NCBI GenBank assembly: GCA_039197065.1
Contig: JBCCUL010000006.1
Location: 86,254 to 150,253 of the forward strand
Origin: JANQPX01 sp039197065
GTDB lineage: Bacteria > Pseudomonadota > Alphaproteobacteria > Geminicoccales > Geminicoccaceae
DNA: 64,000 nucleotides
Direction of reading: 5' to 3'
In this document: in pieces, positions 17,912 through 26,952 of the stretch
Position numbering within the stretch: the stretch's first letter is position 1
How the letters are laid out: each line of letters opens with the position of its first letter
The notes under the pieces: model-generated
Told to the model about the DNA's origin: nothing
Databases searched by the model: none
Seen by the model: the letters and a program-made list of their open reading frames with translations, nothing else
Position numbers and translations under genes: made by a program

Positions 17912-18455
17912 CGTCGTCTCGGTTCTTTTGATGTTTCACTTGAGGCGTTATTGCCACGGCCATACCGCGAACTGCATGGTCATAGCTTACGGGATAGACA
18001 CACGTTCGAAGTGACCGACATCACAGATGAAACAATCTTTAGTATTCATGATAGCGGTCGACCCGATCGCTTTCTTCAACGTTGCATAGGGCCGAAGAAT
18101 AGAAATCGGAAGTTTAGCAAATAGTTCTCCCATGCTTAAACTACTTGCTATGGATGAAGGATTCCTGAAGGCAGCGATACTGTCAACGGCGGACCGGACA
18201 CAGGTGGCGGCGAAAACATGCCATGCGTACGCTGGTCCTCGATCTTAACGATAGGCCGCCCGGAGCGGTGCAAAATAAAGCATCTTGCAGGGCCGAACCG
18301 CGCGCTTCTAGGTTAGGGGCGAAACGGTTGGTTGCTCTCTCTCCTGATGACCGGTAAGGCAATCCGGTCTTCAGCGGGATCCGGAAAAGCGAGGTAGCGA
18401 TCACGATGGCGAGGCCAAAACCGGTGGGACTGACATGACCTGGGCCGCCCACTAA
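17912..18455. other. Divergent intergenic region between co-polymerase and Wzy-like gene
   Basis: 544 bases with no convincing gene. The first ~270 bases (17930-18190) are comparatively AT-rich and probably contain the promoters. A short frame beginning at about 18222 is not supported by a ribosome site or family resemblance. No hairpin with a T-run was noticed. Confidence 0.35.
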
Positions 18456-19847
18456 ATGCTCGGAATCGGTGTTTACGCCGGCATCGTCGGAACGCTTGCC
18501 GTCTGGTGCCTCTATCGGCCGTCGGTCATTCTCTCGATGATCTTCCTGCTGTTCGCGCTCGATCAGTGGGGCTTCGCGCTCGCCTCCGCCTATCTGGGCT
18601 CCTCTGCCTTCACCAACATTCTGGTGGCCGGCATGACGGCGTTTGCCATCATCATCCTCTTCGTGTTCGGCAGACCGCACCGCTTGCTCAGCGGGCCGGC
18701 CTTCTGGCTGGTCGTCACCCTCTTCATCTACGCCTTCGTCTCGATATTCTGGGTGAGCGTGCCGGGCAAGGCGATGGCCATCTGGTCCGTGAACTTCCAG
18801 TATCTGGTGGTCTTCATTCTTGGCGCACCGCTCCTCATCCAGGATGTCGACGACCTCGAGGTGCCGATGCGCGCCCTCCTGCTGCTCGGCACACCTTTCA
18901 TCTTCTGCCTGAACTTCATGCTGGAATGGGGCTATCGCGGTTTCGTCGTGAATGGCGAGGTCACCCGCCTGCCCCTCGCCCTCGCGCAGTTCGGCGGCTA
19001 CATGATGATCCTGGGCGCTCTGTTCGGCCCCAAGCACGGCTTCTGGGTGCTGCTGCGCATCGCCGCTGTCTTGCTGGGCGCGCTCCTGATCGTCAAAACC
19101 GGCGCGCGGGGGCAGTTCATCTCCGCCGTCCTTTGCGGCGCGGTGCTCTTCGGGCTCGGCCGCTCAGGCTTCTCGCCGATCAAACTCGTCCTTGCCACCG
19201 CCTTCGCATCGGTGTTCGTGGTCATCGCCTATTTCGGCGCGATCAGCTACATGAAGAGCGATCCCACGCTGCAGGCGACGGCGGCCCGTTGGTCTATCGA
19301 TCGCCTGACCGAAGATTATGGCGAGCGGAGCATCCGCGTGATCAGGATCGAAGCCATGCTCGAGGCCTGGAGCGACAGTCCGGGCACGATGCTGATCGGC
19401 CTCGGCAACTCCGCATCCTATGATCCCAACATCACCGACTGCACCAGTCCGGTCGGCTGTTATCCGCACAATCTGCCGATCGAGATCCTAACCGAAGAGG
19501 GGTTGATCGGACTTGGTCTTTACCTTGCGCTCATTCTTTATGTCGGCGTCATCGCCGTGCGCGCCATCAGCGACAGCTCCGTCAATGACGAACGGAAGGG
19601 CGCCTTGAAGGTGCTGCTCGCCTTCATGATTTTCGAGCTGATCTTGAGCCTGAAACAGGGCAGCCTGCTCGGCAATTGGCGCTTCTTTCTGTTCGCCATC
19701 CTGCTGGATCGATCGATCAACCTTCTTTACAAGCCGGTCGAGGTTATTGATCCCGGCAAAACATCGTCGGCGGTCAGAGACCGAACCCGGGCATGGCTGG
19801 CCCAGAGGAAGTCGAACCGCGAAATCGGACGCCGCTCGCTGTCATGA
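18456..19847 (+). CDS. O-antigen ligase / Wzy-type polymerase-like membrane protein
   Basis: 463 residues with about ten to twelve hydrophobic segments. The signature of the WaaL/Wzy family is the large periplasmic loop ending in NITDCTSPVGCYPHNLPIE followed by ILTEEGLIGLGLYLAL, and KTGARGQFISAV matches the family's Arg-containing loop. It likely polymerises or ligates the exopolysaccharide repeat unit on the periplasmic face, working with the divergent Wzc/ExoP-like protein. An in-frame TAA touches the ATG at 18456, fixing the earliest start, though no good ribosome site precedes it. Confidence 0.82.
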   Translation: MLGIGVYAGIVGTLAVWCLYRPSVILSMIFLLFALDQWGFALASAYLGSSAFTNILVAGMTAFAIIILFVFGRPHRLLSGPAFWLVVTLFIYAFVSIFWVSVPGKAMAIWSVNFQYLVVFILGAPLLIQDVDDLEVPMRALLLLGTPFIFCLNFMLEWGYRGFVVNGEVTRLPLALAQFGGYMMILGALFGPKHGFWVLLRIAAVLLGALLIVKTGARGQFISAVLCGAVLFGLGRSGFSPIKLVLATAFASVFVVIAYFGAISYMKSDPTLQATAARWSIDRLTEDYGERSIRVIRIEAMLEAWSDSPGTMLIGLGNSASYDPNITDCTSPVGCYPHNLPIEILTEEGLIGLGLYLALILYVGVIAVRAISDSSVNDERKGALKVLLAFMIFELILSLKQGSLLGNWRFFLFAILLDRSINLLYKPVEVIDPGKTSSAVRDRTRAWLAQRKSNREIGRRSLS

Positions 19848-19865
19848 CGCAAGCGGCGGTTTTTG
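19830..19865 (+). terminator. Factor-independent terminator overlapping the Wzy-like stop
   Basis: CGCCGCT (19830-19836) pairs with AGCGGCG (19852-19858), followed by GTTTTTGGGG. The TGA stop of the Wzy-like gene sits in the loop, 44 bases before the next gene's ATG. Confidence 0.6.
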
Positions 19866-19890
19866 GGGATGATCGGTAGGAGGCTTTTTG

Positions 19891-20745
19891 ATGCGCACTC
19901 TGCTCGTTCATGTCGAGGATTGCCCTGATCTCACAGGCATTCTCAATGCAGCACTCATCATCGCCCGTCGCTTCGGCAGCCATATCGAAGGCCTTTACGT
20001 TCCCCAAGGCCTGCCGAGCATGCTGCCGCTGAGCCCCGAGGGCGGGCTTGCGACCGCCGATGTCATGGCCAGTCTCGAGCAGGGGGCGGAGGACACGGCG
20101 CAAAGGCTCAAAGCCGCTTTCGATCGTTTCATGGCTGACCAGGATGTCGCCATGATGCCGATCGGAGCTGCCGTCGACAAGCCGTCCGCAAGTTGGTTCG
20201 AAGCTGGAAGGCTGGCGCAGGACACGCTTGGTGGACGTGGGCGGGTGTTCGAACTGATCGTCGTCGGACGACCGGTGGTTGGGCAGTTCGCCCCAAGCAT
20301 GGTGGCGCTTGAGACGGCGCTCTTCGAGAGCGGCCGGCCGCTCCTGATCGTCCCACCCGGGAATGTTGAGGCGATCGGCAAGAGGATAGCGATCGCCTGG
20401 AACGGCAGCACCGAAACCGCGCGTACGATCGCTTTCGCCATGCCCCTTCTGGCGTCGGCGGACGAGGTGGCCGTCATCAGCGTCGAGGAGGGCCTGGTCC
20501 CTGGTCCGAGCGGTCAAGACATCGCACAGAACCTGGCGCGCGCCGGAATCGTCAGCAGAACCCGCCATGTGCATGGTGAAGGGCGCGCGGTCGGCGAGGC
20601 CATGCTGGCGGAAAGCAAGGCTTTCGGCGCGGATCTCCTGATCAAAGGCGCCTATACCCAAAGCCGCCTTCGCCAGATGATCTTCGGCGGCGCCACCAGC
20701 CACATTCTCGCGAGCGCCGATCTTCCGGTCTTCATGGCCAATTAG
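19891..20745 (+). CDS. Universal stress protein with two UspA domains
   Basis: 284 residues forming two tandem UspA units. The first begins MRTLLVHVEDCPDLTG; the second begins at about residue 165 with KRIAIAWNGSTETARTIAF and ends with the ATP-binding-type block GAYTQSRLRQMIFGGATSHIL and LPVFM. The second unit keeps the glycine-rich nucleotide motif better than the first. The ATG at 19891 is preceded by AGGAGG at 7-base spacing, a strong ribosome site. It is monocistronic behind a terminator, and a small GC-rich palindrome follows the stop. Confidence 0.88.
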   Translation: MRTLLVHVEDCPDLTGILNAALIIARRFGSHIEGLYVPQGLPSMLPLSPEGGLATADVMASLEQGAEDTAQRLKAAFDRFMADQDVAMMPIGAAVDKPSASWFEAGRLAQDTLGGRGRVFELIVVGRPVVGQFAPSMVALETALFESGRPLLIVPPGNVEAIGKRIAIAWNGSTETARTIAFAMPLLASADEVAVISVEEGLVPGPSGQDIAQNLARAGIVSRTRHVHGEGRAVGEAMLAESKAFGADLLIKGAYTQSRLRQMIFGGATSHILASADLPVFMAN

Positions 20746-20779
20746 CAGGCGGCGCCTGCAGGCTTGGTTAAGCGGTTGC

Positions 20780-21655
20780 TCAGCTGGGCTTGCGGCCATC
20801 CCTGACGAAGGGGTAGATCCTTGTGAAGTCGGCGCCTTCGGCGCTGTCATCGAAGGCGGACCAGAGCGCCTCAATCTCACTGGCCAGATGGGATGCAGAT
20901 CCCGCCTTGCCCACCTCCTCGACATAAAGCCGGACATCTTTCGCCATCATCGCTGCGGCGAAGCCGCCGTCATAACGCTCCGTGACCACGCGCTTCGGAA
21001 ACTTGTCCCTGCTCGCCGTATTCTGGCCGGTCGAGCGATTGACGACATCGAGTACGGTCTGCATGTCCAGTCCGACCGTGGTTGCAAACGCCATCGCCTC
21101 ACTGGTGGCGGCCATGGCGGTCGCCGATAGGAAATTGTTCAAAAGCTTGACGGCCTGACCCATGCCTGGTTCGAGACCGACGTGAAACAGATGCCTGCCG
21201 ATGCAGGAAAGAAGCGGCGAGACGCGCTCGACCAGGACCTGGCGACAAGCGAGGATCACCGAAAGCGAAGCGGCGTCGGCGCCGGCCACGCCTCCGGAAA
21301 CAGGCGCATCGACATAGGCGATGCCATGGGCCGCGAGCAGATCCGAGGCCTCGCGGGCTGCGCGCATGCCGATGGTGGACGTGTCGATCACCAGATCGAC
21401 GGCGCGCGGTTCGGCGGCGATCAGATCCTGACATACCGCAAGGCTCGCAACGCCATCAGGCACCGAAAGGACAACGATGGACGCTTTAGCACCGACCTCA
21501 CCATTGCCGCTGGCATGGCTCACTGTCCCAGGGGCAAGGTCGGTGCTGGCAGCATCGGCGACGACCATCGGATAGCCGGCCTCGGCAACATGTCGAGCCA
21601 TGCGATGCCCCATCTGGCCAAGGCCGATCCACCCGATGGTCGGTTTCGAGGTCAT
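20780..21655 (-). CDS. NAD(P)-dependent beta-hydroxyacid dehydrogenase (HIBADH family)
   Basis: 291 residues. GWIGLGQMGHRMARHV is the Rossmann dinucleotide site, VDAPVSGGVAGADAASLSVI the substrate-binding DxPVSGG block, and GMGQAVKLLNNFL carries the catalytic Lys. Family members oxidise 3-hydroxyisobutyrate, tartronate semialdehyde reductase substrates or similar small hydroxyacids; specificity is not clear here. The gene is convergent with the stress-protein gene (34-base gap) and lies 101 bases beyond the ExeA-like gene's end in the same orientation. Confidence 0.87.
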   Translation of the reverse strand: MTSKPTIGWIGLGQMGHRMARHVAEAGYPMVVADAASTDLAPGTVSHASGNGEVGAKASIVVLSVPDGVASLAVCQDLIAAEPRAVDLVIDTSTIGMRAAREASDLLAAHGIAYVDAPVSGGVAGADAASLSVILACRQVLVERVSPLLSCIGRHLFHVGLEPGMGQAVKLLNNFLSATAMAATSEAMAFATTVGLDMQTVLDVVNRSTGQNTASRDKFPKRVVTERYDGGFAAAMMAKDVRLYVEEVGKAGSASHLASEIEALWSAFDDSAEGADFTRIYPFVRDGRKPS

Positions 21656-21756
21656 ATCAAGCTTTCCCGCCGAAAGACGCAGGCCGTCGCTTCGTTACAT
21701 GATAGATCCAGTTTTTCAGCTCAGGAACGATAGGAACGGGTGCGGTGATCACACCG

Positions 21757-23019
21757 CTAATTGCCGCCGAAACGCCGGAAGATGGAGGCGCGCGCCGGTG
21801 CGGTTCTCACCATGCTGGCCGCCGAGCGCCGCGCCGCTTCAGCCTGAGCGCGCGTCTGCTCCATTTCAACCTTGTGCAATCTCTCACGCAGCCGATCGGC
21901 TTCGAGACGGATCGTCTCGACCCGGCGCCGTTCACCGGCGAGTTCGTCATTGGCCTGCTCCAGTTTGTGCAGCAGGCGAACCGTCTCACGCCGCCAATGT
22001 TCGACATCCGACCAATGATCCTGATCGACTTCGACAGCCTCGGGATCGACGGGCGCCTCCATCGACGCCTTGCCGTTCACGGTTCCCAAGTCATGCCCGA
22101 GCGCGCCATTCGGCGCCGTGCCGTTGATTTGAACGGGGGCCTCGTCCGCCCGATCTTCGATCTGCTTCTCGCCAGAAGGCTCGACAGGCCCGGCGGGCTC
22201 ATAGGGCGCGCCTTCCTGATCGAGCTCTTCCAGCACCTCCTCGACGGCTTCCGCATCGATGACATGTCGCTGCTCAAGCGCGCCCAGCACCAGCAGACGC
22301 GAGCAGATGAGATTGATCCGGCGCGGCACGCCTTGGCTATGGTCGTAGATGAGCGCGCAGGCATCCGCGTCGAATGTCGGGTCGCCCTGCCAGCCCACCT
22401 GTTTCAGCCGATGCTCGATATAGGGCCCGACTTCGGTATCGTCGAGCATCTCCAGATGATGGCTTGCGACCACGCGCTGACGAAGCTGCTCGTAGTCTTC
22501 ACCGGTCAGCGCATCCCGGAACTGCGGCTGCCCGACCAGCACGATCTGCAACAACGCCTTGCCACCACTTTGCATGTTCGACAGCACGCGCAATTCCTCA
22601 AGCGCCGGCAAAGGCCAGTTCTGCGCCTCGTCGATGACCAGCAGAGGCCGTTGGCGCGACTTGTTGCGCGCGATCAAGAAGGTTTCGATGTCCTTTTGCA
22701 GTTCCGCCTGCTCACGGTCGCCAGTCGGCAGTTGGAACGCCTTGGCGACCAGCGGCAGCACCTTGGAGGGTTCGATCTGCCCGGCACTGACACGGCCCGC
22801 TACGAATGGTCCGACGCTCAGCTGTTCGGCAAGATAGTCAACCAAGGTCGTCTTGCCCGTACCGACATCACCGGTCACGACGATCAGCCCTTCACGCTGA
22901 TGCAGTCCGTAGGTGAGATAGGCCATGGCGCGACGATGGCCTTTACTGCCGAAGAAAAACCGGTGATTCGGGCTGAGCTGGAAGGGGCGGGAGGAGAATT
23001 TGTAGAACGACGTGTACAT
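21757..23019 (-). CDS. ExeA/GspA-like AAA ATPase of exosortase-type polysaccharide loci
   Basis: 420 residues. The opening MYTSFYKFSSRPFQLSPN and FFFGSKGHRRAMAYLTYGL is typical of the TIGR03015-like ATPases found with XrtA/PEP-CTERM polysaccharide genes. Walker A is GDVGTGKTTLV and Walker B LLVIDEAQNW; GVPRRINLICSRLLVLG matches the arginine-finger end of the AAA domain. The last ~110 residues form a predicted coiled coil (ERRRVETIRLEADRLRERLH). It ends a three-gene minus-strand operon with the Wzz-like and kinase genes and probably energises secretion or assembly of that polymer. Confidence 0.85.
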   Translation of the reverse strand: MYTSFYKFSSRPFQLSPNHRFFFGSKGHRRAMAYLTYGLHQREGLIVVTGDVGTGKTTLVDYLAEQLSVGPFVAGRVSAGQIEPSKVLPLVAKAFQLPTGDREQAELQKDIETFLIARNKSRQRPLLVIDEAQNWPLPALEELRVLSNMQSGGKALLQIVLVGQPQFRDALTGEDYEQLRQRVVASHHLEMLDDTEVGPYIEHRLKQVGWQGDPTFDADACALIYDHSQGVPRRINLICSRLLVLGALEQRHVIDAEAVEEVLEELDQEGAPYEPAGPVEPSGEKQIEDRADEAPVQINGTAPNGALGHDLGTVNGKASMEAPVDPEAVEVDQDHWSDVEHWRRETVRLLHKLEQANDELAGERRRVETIRLEADRLRERLHKVEMEQTRAQAEAARRSAASMVRTAPARASIFRRFGGN

Positions 23020-23070
23020 GACGATCAGCCAACGTCGAAGAGATTGAATGATCGAGTGGCTGTCATCATG

Positions 23071-24702
23071 TCAGCGGCACAGTTGCAAACAGGGTGACAT
23101 ATTGGTCTCGGTTTCGAGCGACCATCGCTCGGGCGACAGGACAGTCACTGTCGATACCGCGCCGGACGGAATGATGGCGTCATCATCCGCACCCGCCTGT
23201 CCGGCGGACGGCATGACCAGAAGGCAAAGCGCGAAGACCCCTGCCACCGCGACTTTGGGAAGGCGACGTTTGGCGCTCGGCGCCCTTCGGCTCGCCGCCG
23301 CAGGCGCAGGTCGTCTCGATGGCTTCGGCGTATCTTCGCCAATGATGCCGCTGCATTCATTGAGCACCAGCGACACATTGTGGCGTTCGCCGATACGCTG
23401 CAGGGCATGCTCGACATCGTCAGCGGTGGTCCTCCCCGCGTCGACGGCGAGCACCACCTGCCCGGCAATGACGCTCAGGACAGCCGCTTCCTGGCTAAGC
23501 AGGATCGGCGGCGCATCGATGATCAAAATGGTGTCCGGATGCTCTGTGAGATGCCTCAGGATCTGCAGCATGCGACGGCTGGCGAAACGATCGAGATTGT
23601 CCTCGTCGCCCGTTCCGCTGGCAACCAATGTCAGGCGCTCGAGATCGGTCCCGATGACGATTTCATCGAGTCCGAGGGACTCGTCGGCCAAAGCCGCGGT
23701 GATGCCGTTCAGATCACTGCCGCCGCTAAGACGATCGACGGCGCCCGGACCTTCCGTATCGACATCGACCAGCACCACATGGTGGTTGGCGACCGTTGTC
23801 AGCCCGAAAGCGAAATTTATCGCGGCTGTCGATTTTCCGGTGCGCTGATAGGGGCTCGTCACCAGAATGACCCGATCACGCCAGCTCGACTGATCCGAAA
23901 GCGCTTGCCGGATCAGGGCGCGGACGATCTCGTGCATATTCGTTGGTAGGGGCTGCCTGCGATCTCTGGGATCGGTAAAGCCGCTGTCGACCAGTGTGTT
24001 CCAGTCGAGCTCCAGCCTCTGACCTGCAGGCATCGGCCGCTTTTCGGGCCGGGGGACCGGGCCTTCGCTGACCTTGGGCTCTTCGCCGGCTTGGATTGCA
24101 GCCGCCAGGCCAGATGTCGAGGGGACCGACAGCGTGCGCGAGAAACCCATCTGTCGGGCATCGGAGCCGGATGCACTCTCCTGAACCGACGGTACCAACT
24201 CCTGAGCCGACGGTACCAAGTCGGCCGAAGGCGATGGCGTTTCGACCGGGCTGGTGGCGAGAAGCTGGGTCGCCGTCGTCGAAATGTCTGCCGCTTCGCT
24301 TTCCGCCGAAAGCGTTCCGCCATGATCGGTGGAAGCCACATGATCGGTGGAAGCCACGTTGGGCAGCGCAGTCCCATCATCGTCAGCGCCGATCGTGTCG
24401 GTTGCCCCGCCTGGCGCTGTCTCAGGCTCTGGTGAAGCGGTCTCGAACGCCTCGTTCCGATCATCGGTAGACTGGCGCTGAACATCAGCAGGCTCGGGGG
24501 CTGCATCAAGCTCAGGCTTCATCGCGATCCTGGCGTTGAGTTCCGGCTTGCTTTCCGACGCGCACGGCTCTTCATTCTGGCCGTTTCTTTTGCCGTCCTC
24601 CGGCATCCGGCCCAGTTTGGGCACGGCCCTTTCGACCAGCGACAACCTGGAACGACGTCGCGATCGCCATCCGGGTTTGTGCATGCTGGTGGTTGTCGCC
24701 AT
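23071..24702 (-). CDS. CpsD-like tyrosine kinase/ATPase with C-terminal membrane segment
   Basis: 543 residues. The N-terminal ~270 residues are disordered and acidic (with short in-frame duplications), after the opening SLVERAVPKLGRM, which resembles the start of XrtA-associated CpsD proteins. The kinase-like P-loop domain has VILVTSPYQRTGKSTAAINF (Walker A; QRTGKS instead of PGEGKS), LVDVDTEGPGAV (Walker A') and TILIIDAPPILLS (Walker B). After the domain comes a signal-peptide-like helix (KVAVAGVFALCLLVMPSAGQA) and ~37 residues. No C-terminal tyrosine cluster is present. It lies between Wzz-like and ExeA-like genes with short gaps. The tail is unusual for the family. Confidence 0.78.
   Translation of the reverse strand: MATTTSMHKPGWRSRRRSRLSLVERAVPKLGRMPEDGKRNGQNEEPCASESKPELNARIAMKPELDAAPEPADVQRQSTDDRNEAFETASPEPETAPGGATDTIGADDDGTALPNVASTDHVASTDHGGTLSAESEAADISTTATQLLATSPVETPSPSADLVPSAQELVPSVQESASGSDARQMGFSRTLSVPSTSGLAAAIQAGEEPKVSEGPVPRPEKRPMPAGQRLELDWNTLVDSGFTDPRDRRQPLPTNMHEIVRALIRQALSDQSSWRDRVILVTSPYQRTGKSTAAINFAFGLTTVANHHVVLVDVDTEGPGAVDRLSGGSDLNGITAALADESLGLDEIVIGTDLERLTLVASGTGDEDNLDRFASRRMLQILRHLTEHPDTILIIDAPPILLSQEAAVLSVIAGQVVLAVDAGRTTADDVEHALQRIGERHNVSLVLNECSGIIGEDTPKPSRRPAPAAASRRAPSAKRRLPKVAVAGVFALCLLVMPSAGQAGADDDAIIPSGAVSTVTVLSPERWSLETETNMSPCLQLCR
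24180..24221. repeat. 21-bp tandem duplication in the kinase linker
   Basis: Two adjacent 21-base units, each about CCTGAACCGACGGTACCAAC plus one base, encode the repeated LVPSxQE segment in the disordered N-terminal region of the CpsD-like protein. Confidence 0.7.
24322..24357. repeat. Perfect 18-bp tandem duplication in the kinase linker
   Basis: ATGATCGGTGGAAGCCAC occurs twice in direct succession and encodes VASTDHVASTDH in the disordered part of the CpsD-like protein. Confidence 0.85.
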
Positions 24703-24716
24703 GACCGTGCGCGTCC

Positions 24717-26318
24717 TCAGCCCAAAATCTGCTGGCGAAGCTGGTCGCCTAATGGAGCGAGGCGGTTGGTCATCTCGGCGATCGCCAGACCACTGAAGGT
24801 TCCGACAAGGGCGAGGCAGGCCAAACCGAACGCCAGGCGCGAATAGCTGAGCTGTTTACGCTCTGCCGGCGTCATCACTTCTGAAATCGTCCCCAGCACG
24901 CCCACATCAAAACGCTTCTTGAGTTGCCATGCGCTCTCGAAAACCCCTTTGAAGCGATTACAGAAAATGGCGACGGCTGCTCCCAGCCCCGTCCCGCCGA
25001 GCAAAACCGCAGCCAGCGCCATCAATCGCGACGGTCCGACTGGGTCGGTCGGCAGATCGGGCTCTCTGATCAGCCGAAAGGCTTCCTGTATCGCTTCTCC
25101 CCCTACATCTTCCCCGAGCTCGTCACGGCTTCGCTTCAGATCCGAAAGTGCGGTCGTCAGCTCTTCCTTTTCCGCCTCAAGCTCAGAGAGGTCAGCCTCA
25201 ACCGAAGTGGTCACTCTCGTCAAGGCCTGTAGGCGGTCAATTTCCCGACGCTTTGGCTCCAGACGCGAATTGAGGGCTGAAACTTCGACAATCAGTTCTC
25301 CATGCCGCTGCTCCAGCTCCTCCGGATCGAGAGGCGCTTCATCGACAGCATTTTCGCCATCGCCCGATTGCGTCAGCAACTCGACCTCGGCATCGAGCGT
25401 CCTGATCGCATCGAACACCGCAATGACATAGGGGTGGCTGTCGGCATAGCGCTCCTGCAACTTGGCAAGCTCTGAATCAAGCGCCGTCCGTTCCAGCTTG
25501 AGCTCTTCGAGAGATCGTGACGGTTCGACATCTGCGGCGCCGGGTGCGTCGTCAGAGGCCCTTGCAAGCTTCGCAGCGACGTCGTCGCGTGCGGCGATCG
25601 CAGCGTCAACTTGCTGTTCCAGGCTGGAAATCTCCTCCTCCAGAAGCGCCAGTTCAGCCTGTCTGCCGGCGGAATTCTGAAGATAATCGGCGTTCGCGCT
25701 CTTGAAAGCATCGAGAGCGTCCTCTGCGGTTTCGAGACGGCTGGTATGCTCCTGGGTTTGCCGCTCCAGGTCGCTCACGGTCTTAACAGCGGTCGCAGAG
25801 GCTTGGTCGATGCGATTCTGATAATCGGCGATTAGGGCTTCCAGCACCTTCTGCGCCCGCTCGGGACTTTTATGCTCATAGCTCAAAACGAAGACCGGCG
25901 GCACGGTCGAGCGCAGCATGATATCGTCCTGAAGCGATCCGTTCCCAGCGTTTTCGAGCGCCACCTGATCCCGAACATGGTTCAGCGCGTCATCGGAAAG
26001 CAGGAGGGATTTGAGCAAGGCGGAAGGCGTCTGCTTCGGCATATCCACCATGACCTCCTTATCCAGGAGATGGGATAGGTCGGCATAGATCACGGCGGAT
26101 GCGATGTAGCTCGTGGGCCAAAGCGTAATCGCTCCCCAACCGGCGACACAGACGAGCCAGGCCGTAACGATCGAGAGCCAGCGCCGACGCCAGATGCTTC
26201 TCCACCAGGCCTGCAGCCAGCCAGCCCTGCCACTTGCCTGCACAGGCACCGGACCTTGACGCGGTTCAGTCGGACCATCCTGTTCTTTCAGTGTCTTAAG
26301 CGTACTCGACGTCACCAT
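24717..26318 (-). CDS. Wzz-like chain-length determinant (XrtA-type polysaccharide system)
   Basis: 533 residues. A first transmembrane helix at residues ~48-70 (LSIVTAWLVCVAGWGAITLW) is followed by a long coiled-coil periplasmic region and a second helix at about 440-460 (LMALAAVLLGGTGLGAAVAIF), after RLIREPDLPTDPVGPSR, the proline-rich block typical of this family. A third hydrophobic segment (ALVGTFSGLAIAEM) is near the C-terminus. It sets polymer length and lacks its own kinase domain, which the next gene (14 bases away) supplies in trans. First gene of the operon; its promoter should lie in 26319-26952. Confidence 0.87.
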   Translation of the reverse strand: MVTSSTLKTLKEQDGPTEPRQGPVPVQASGRAGWLQAWWRSIWRRRWLSIVTAWLVCVAGWGAITLWPTSYIASAVIYADLSHLLDKEVMVDMPKQTPSALLKSLLLSDDALNHVRDQVALENAGNGSLQDDIMLRSTVPPVFVLSYEHKSPERAQKVLEALIADYQNRIDQASATAVKTVSDLERQTQEHTSRLETAEDALDAFKSANADYLQNSAGRQAELALLEEEISSLEQQVDAAIAARDDVAAKLARASDDAPGAADVEPSRSLEELKLERTALDSELAKLQERYADSHPYVIAVFDAIRTLDAEVELLTQSGDGENAVDEAPLDPEELEQRHGELIVEVSALNSRLEPKRREIDRLQALTRVTTSVEADLSELEAEKEELTTALSDLKRSRDELGEDVGGEAIQEAFRLIREPDLPTDPVGPSRLMALAAVLLGGTGLGAAVAIFCNRFKGVFESAWQLKKRFDVGVLGTISEVMTPAERKQLSYSRLAFGLACLALVGTFSGLAIAEMTNRLAPLGDQLRQQILG

Positions 26319-26952
26319 AAGCGCTGACAGCCTCGTTGCCGAATTCCCTCAAACGTCGCCGTCGTCAGAATCTGCTCTCTTGTCCACAATAGCTCATTCT
26401 GTAGGCATGTCGTCCGGATGGACAGGGGTGTCGTCGGTGCAATCTGATAAAACTGCGCTAGAGAAACCGTTCGCATGATCTCGATCTTTCCCATCGTTCA
26501 AAGCGATCAGGGATCGTCAGCATTACGACCGGCGTCACTTCCCCCTATAAGACAGCTACATCCGACGGCTGGTTTGCTATCGAAGCGCTCTCTCGGTGCC
26601 ACCACTTGAGACAAGATCGCCCCCTGACACCCAAGGCGCAAAAATCTGACCAAGCAGCCAAGTTAAAACTACACCAGGACAACTATGAAAGCGCGAAATA
26701 ATACAAAAAAATCGACCGGCAGGCTAGATCCAGATGAAATAAAATCACCAATTTTGACGATTAACGATCAAACCAGCCATGAGCGTCCATGGGCCTTGAT
26801 CCAGGTTATCCCTATGACGCCTGGCTATCATGCTGACTTTGTTCATCTTCACCAGTGCCGGGCTCTGGTCGGAGAGGAGACCGGCGCCATAAGCCAAAGA
26901 TGACGAAACAAAGAAAGAGTGACGTCGTTTCTGTTCAATTCACCTCTAGCGA
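26319..26952. other. Long AT-rich intergenic region upstream of the Wzz-kinase-ExeA operon
   Basis: 634 bases between the Wzz-like start and the ZapE stop, both minus strand. It is more AT-rich than its neighbours, especially 26640-26780. It should contain the operon promoter, but no confident -35/-10 pair is seen. One short plus-strand frame (26685-26903) is listed separately. Confidence 0.35.
26685..26903 (+). CDS. Possible small protein, unrecognised
   Basis: 72 codons starting ATGAAAGCGCG with AGGAC five to six bases upstream, a reasonable ribosome site. The product begins with a basic segment (KARNNTKKSTGR) and then shows no recognisable domain, signal or membrane helix. It lies inside an otherwise gene-free intergenic region. 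It may be chance coding. Confidence 0.25.
   Translation: MKARNNTKKSTGRLDPDEIKSPILTINDQTSHERPWALIQVIPMTPGYHADFVHLHQCRALVGEETGAISQR

Noticed and set aside
18183..19037. Minus-strand frame across the start of the Wzy-like gene
   Set aside because: Glu/His-rich shadow translation; plus-strand frame shows membrane helices and the family loop.
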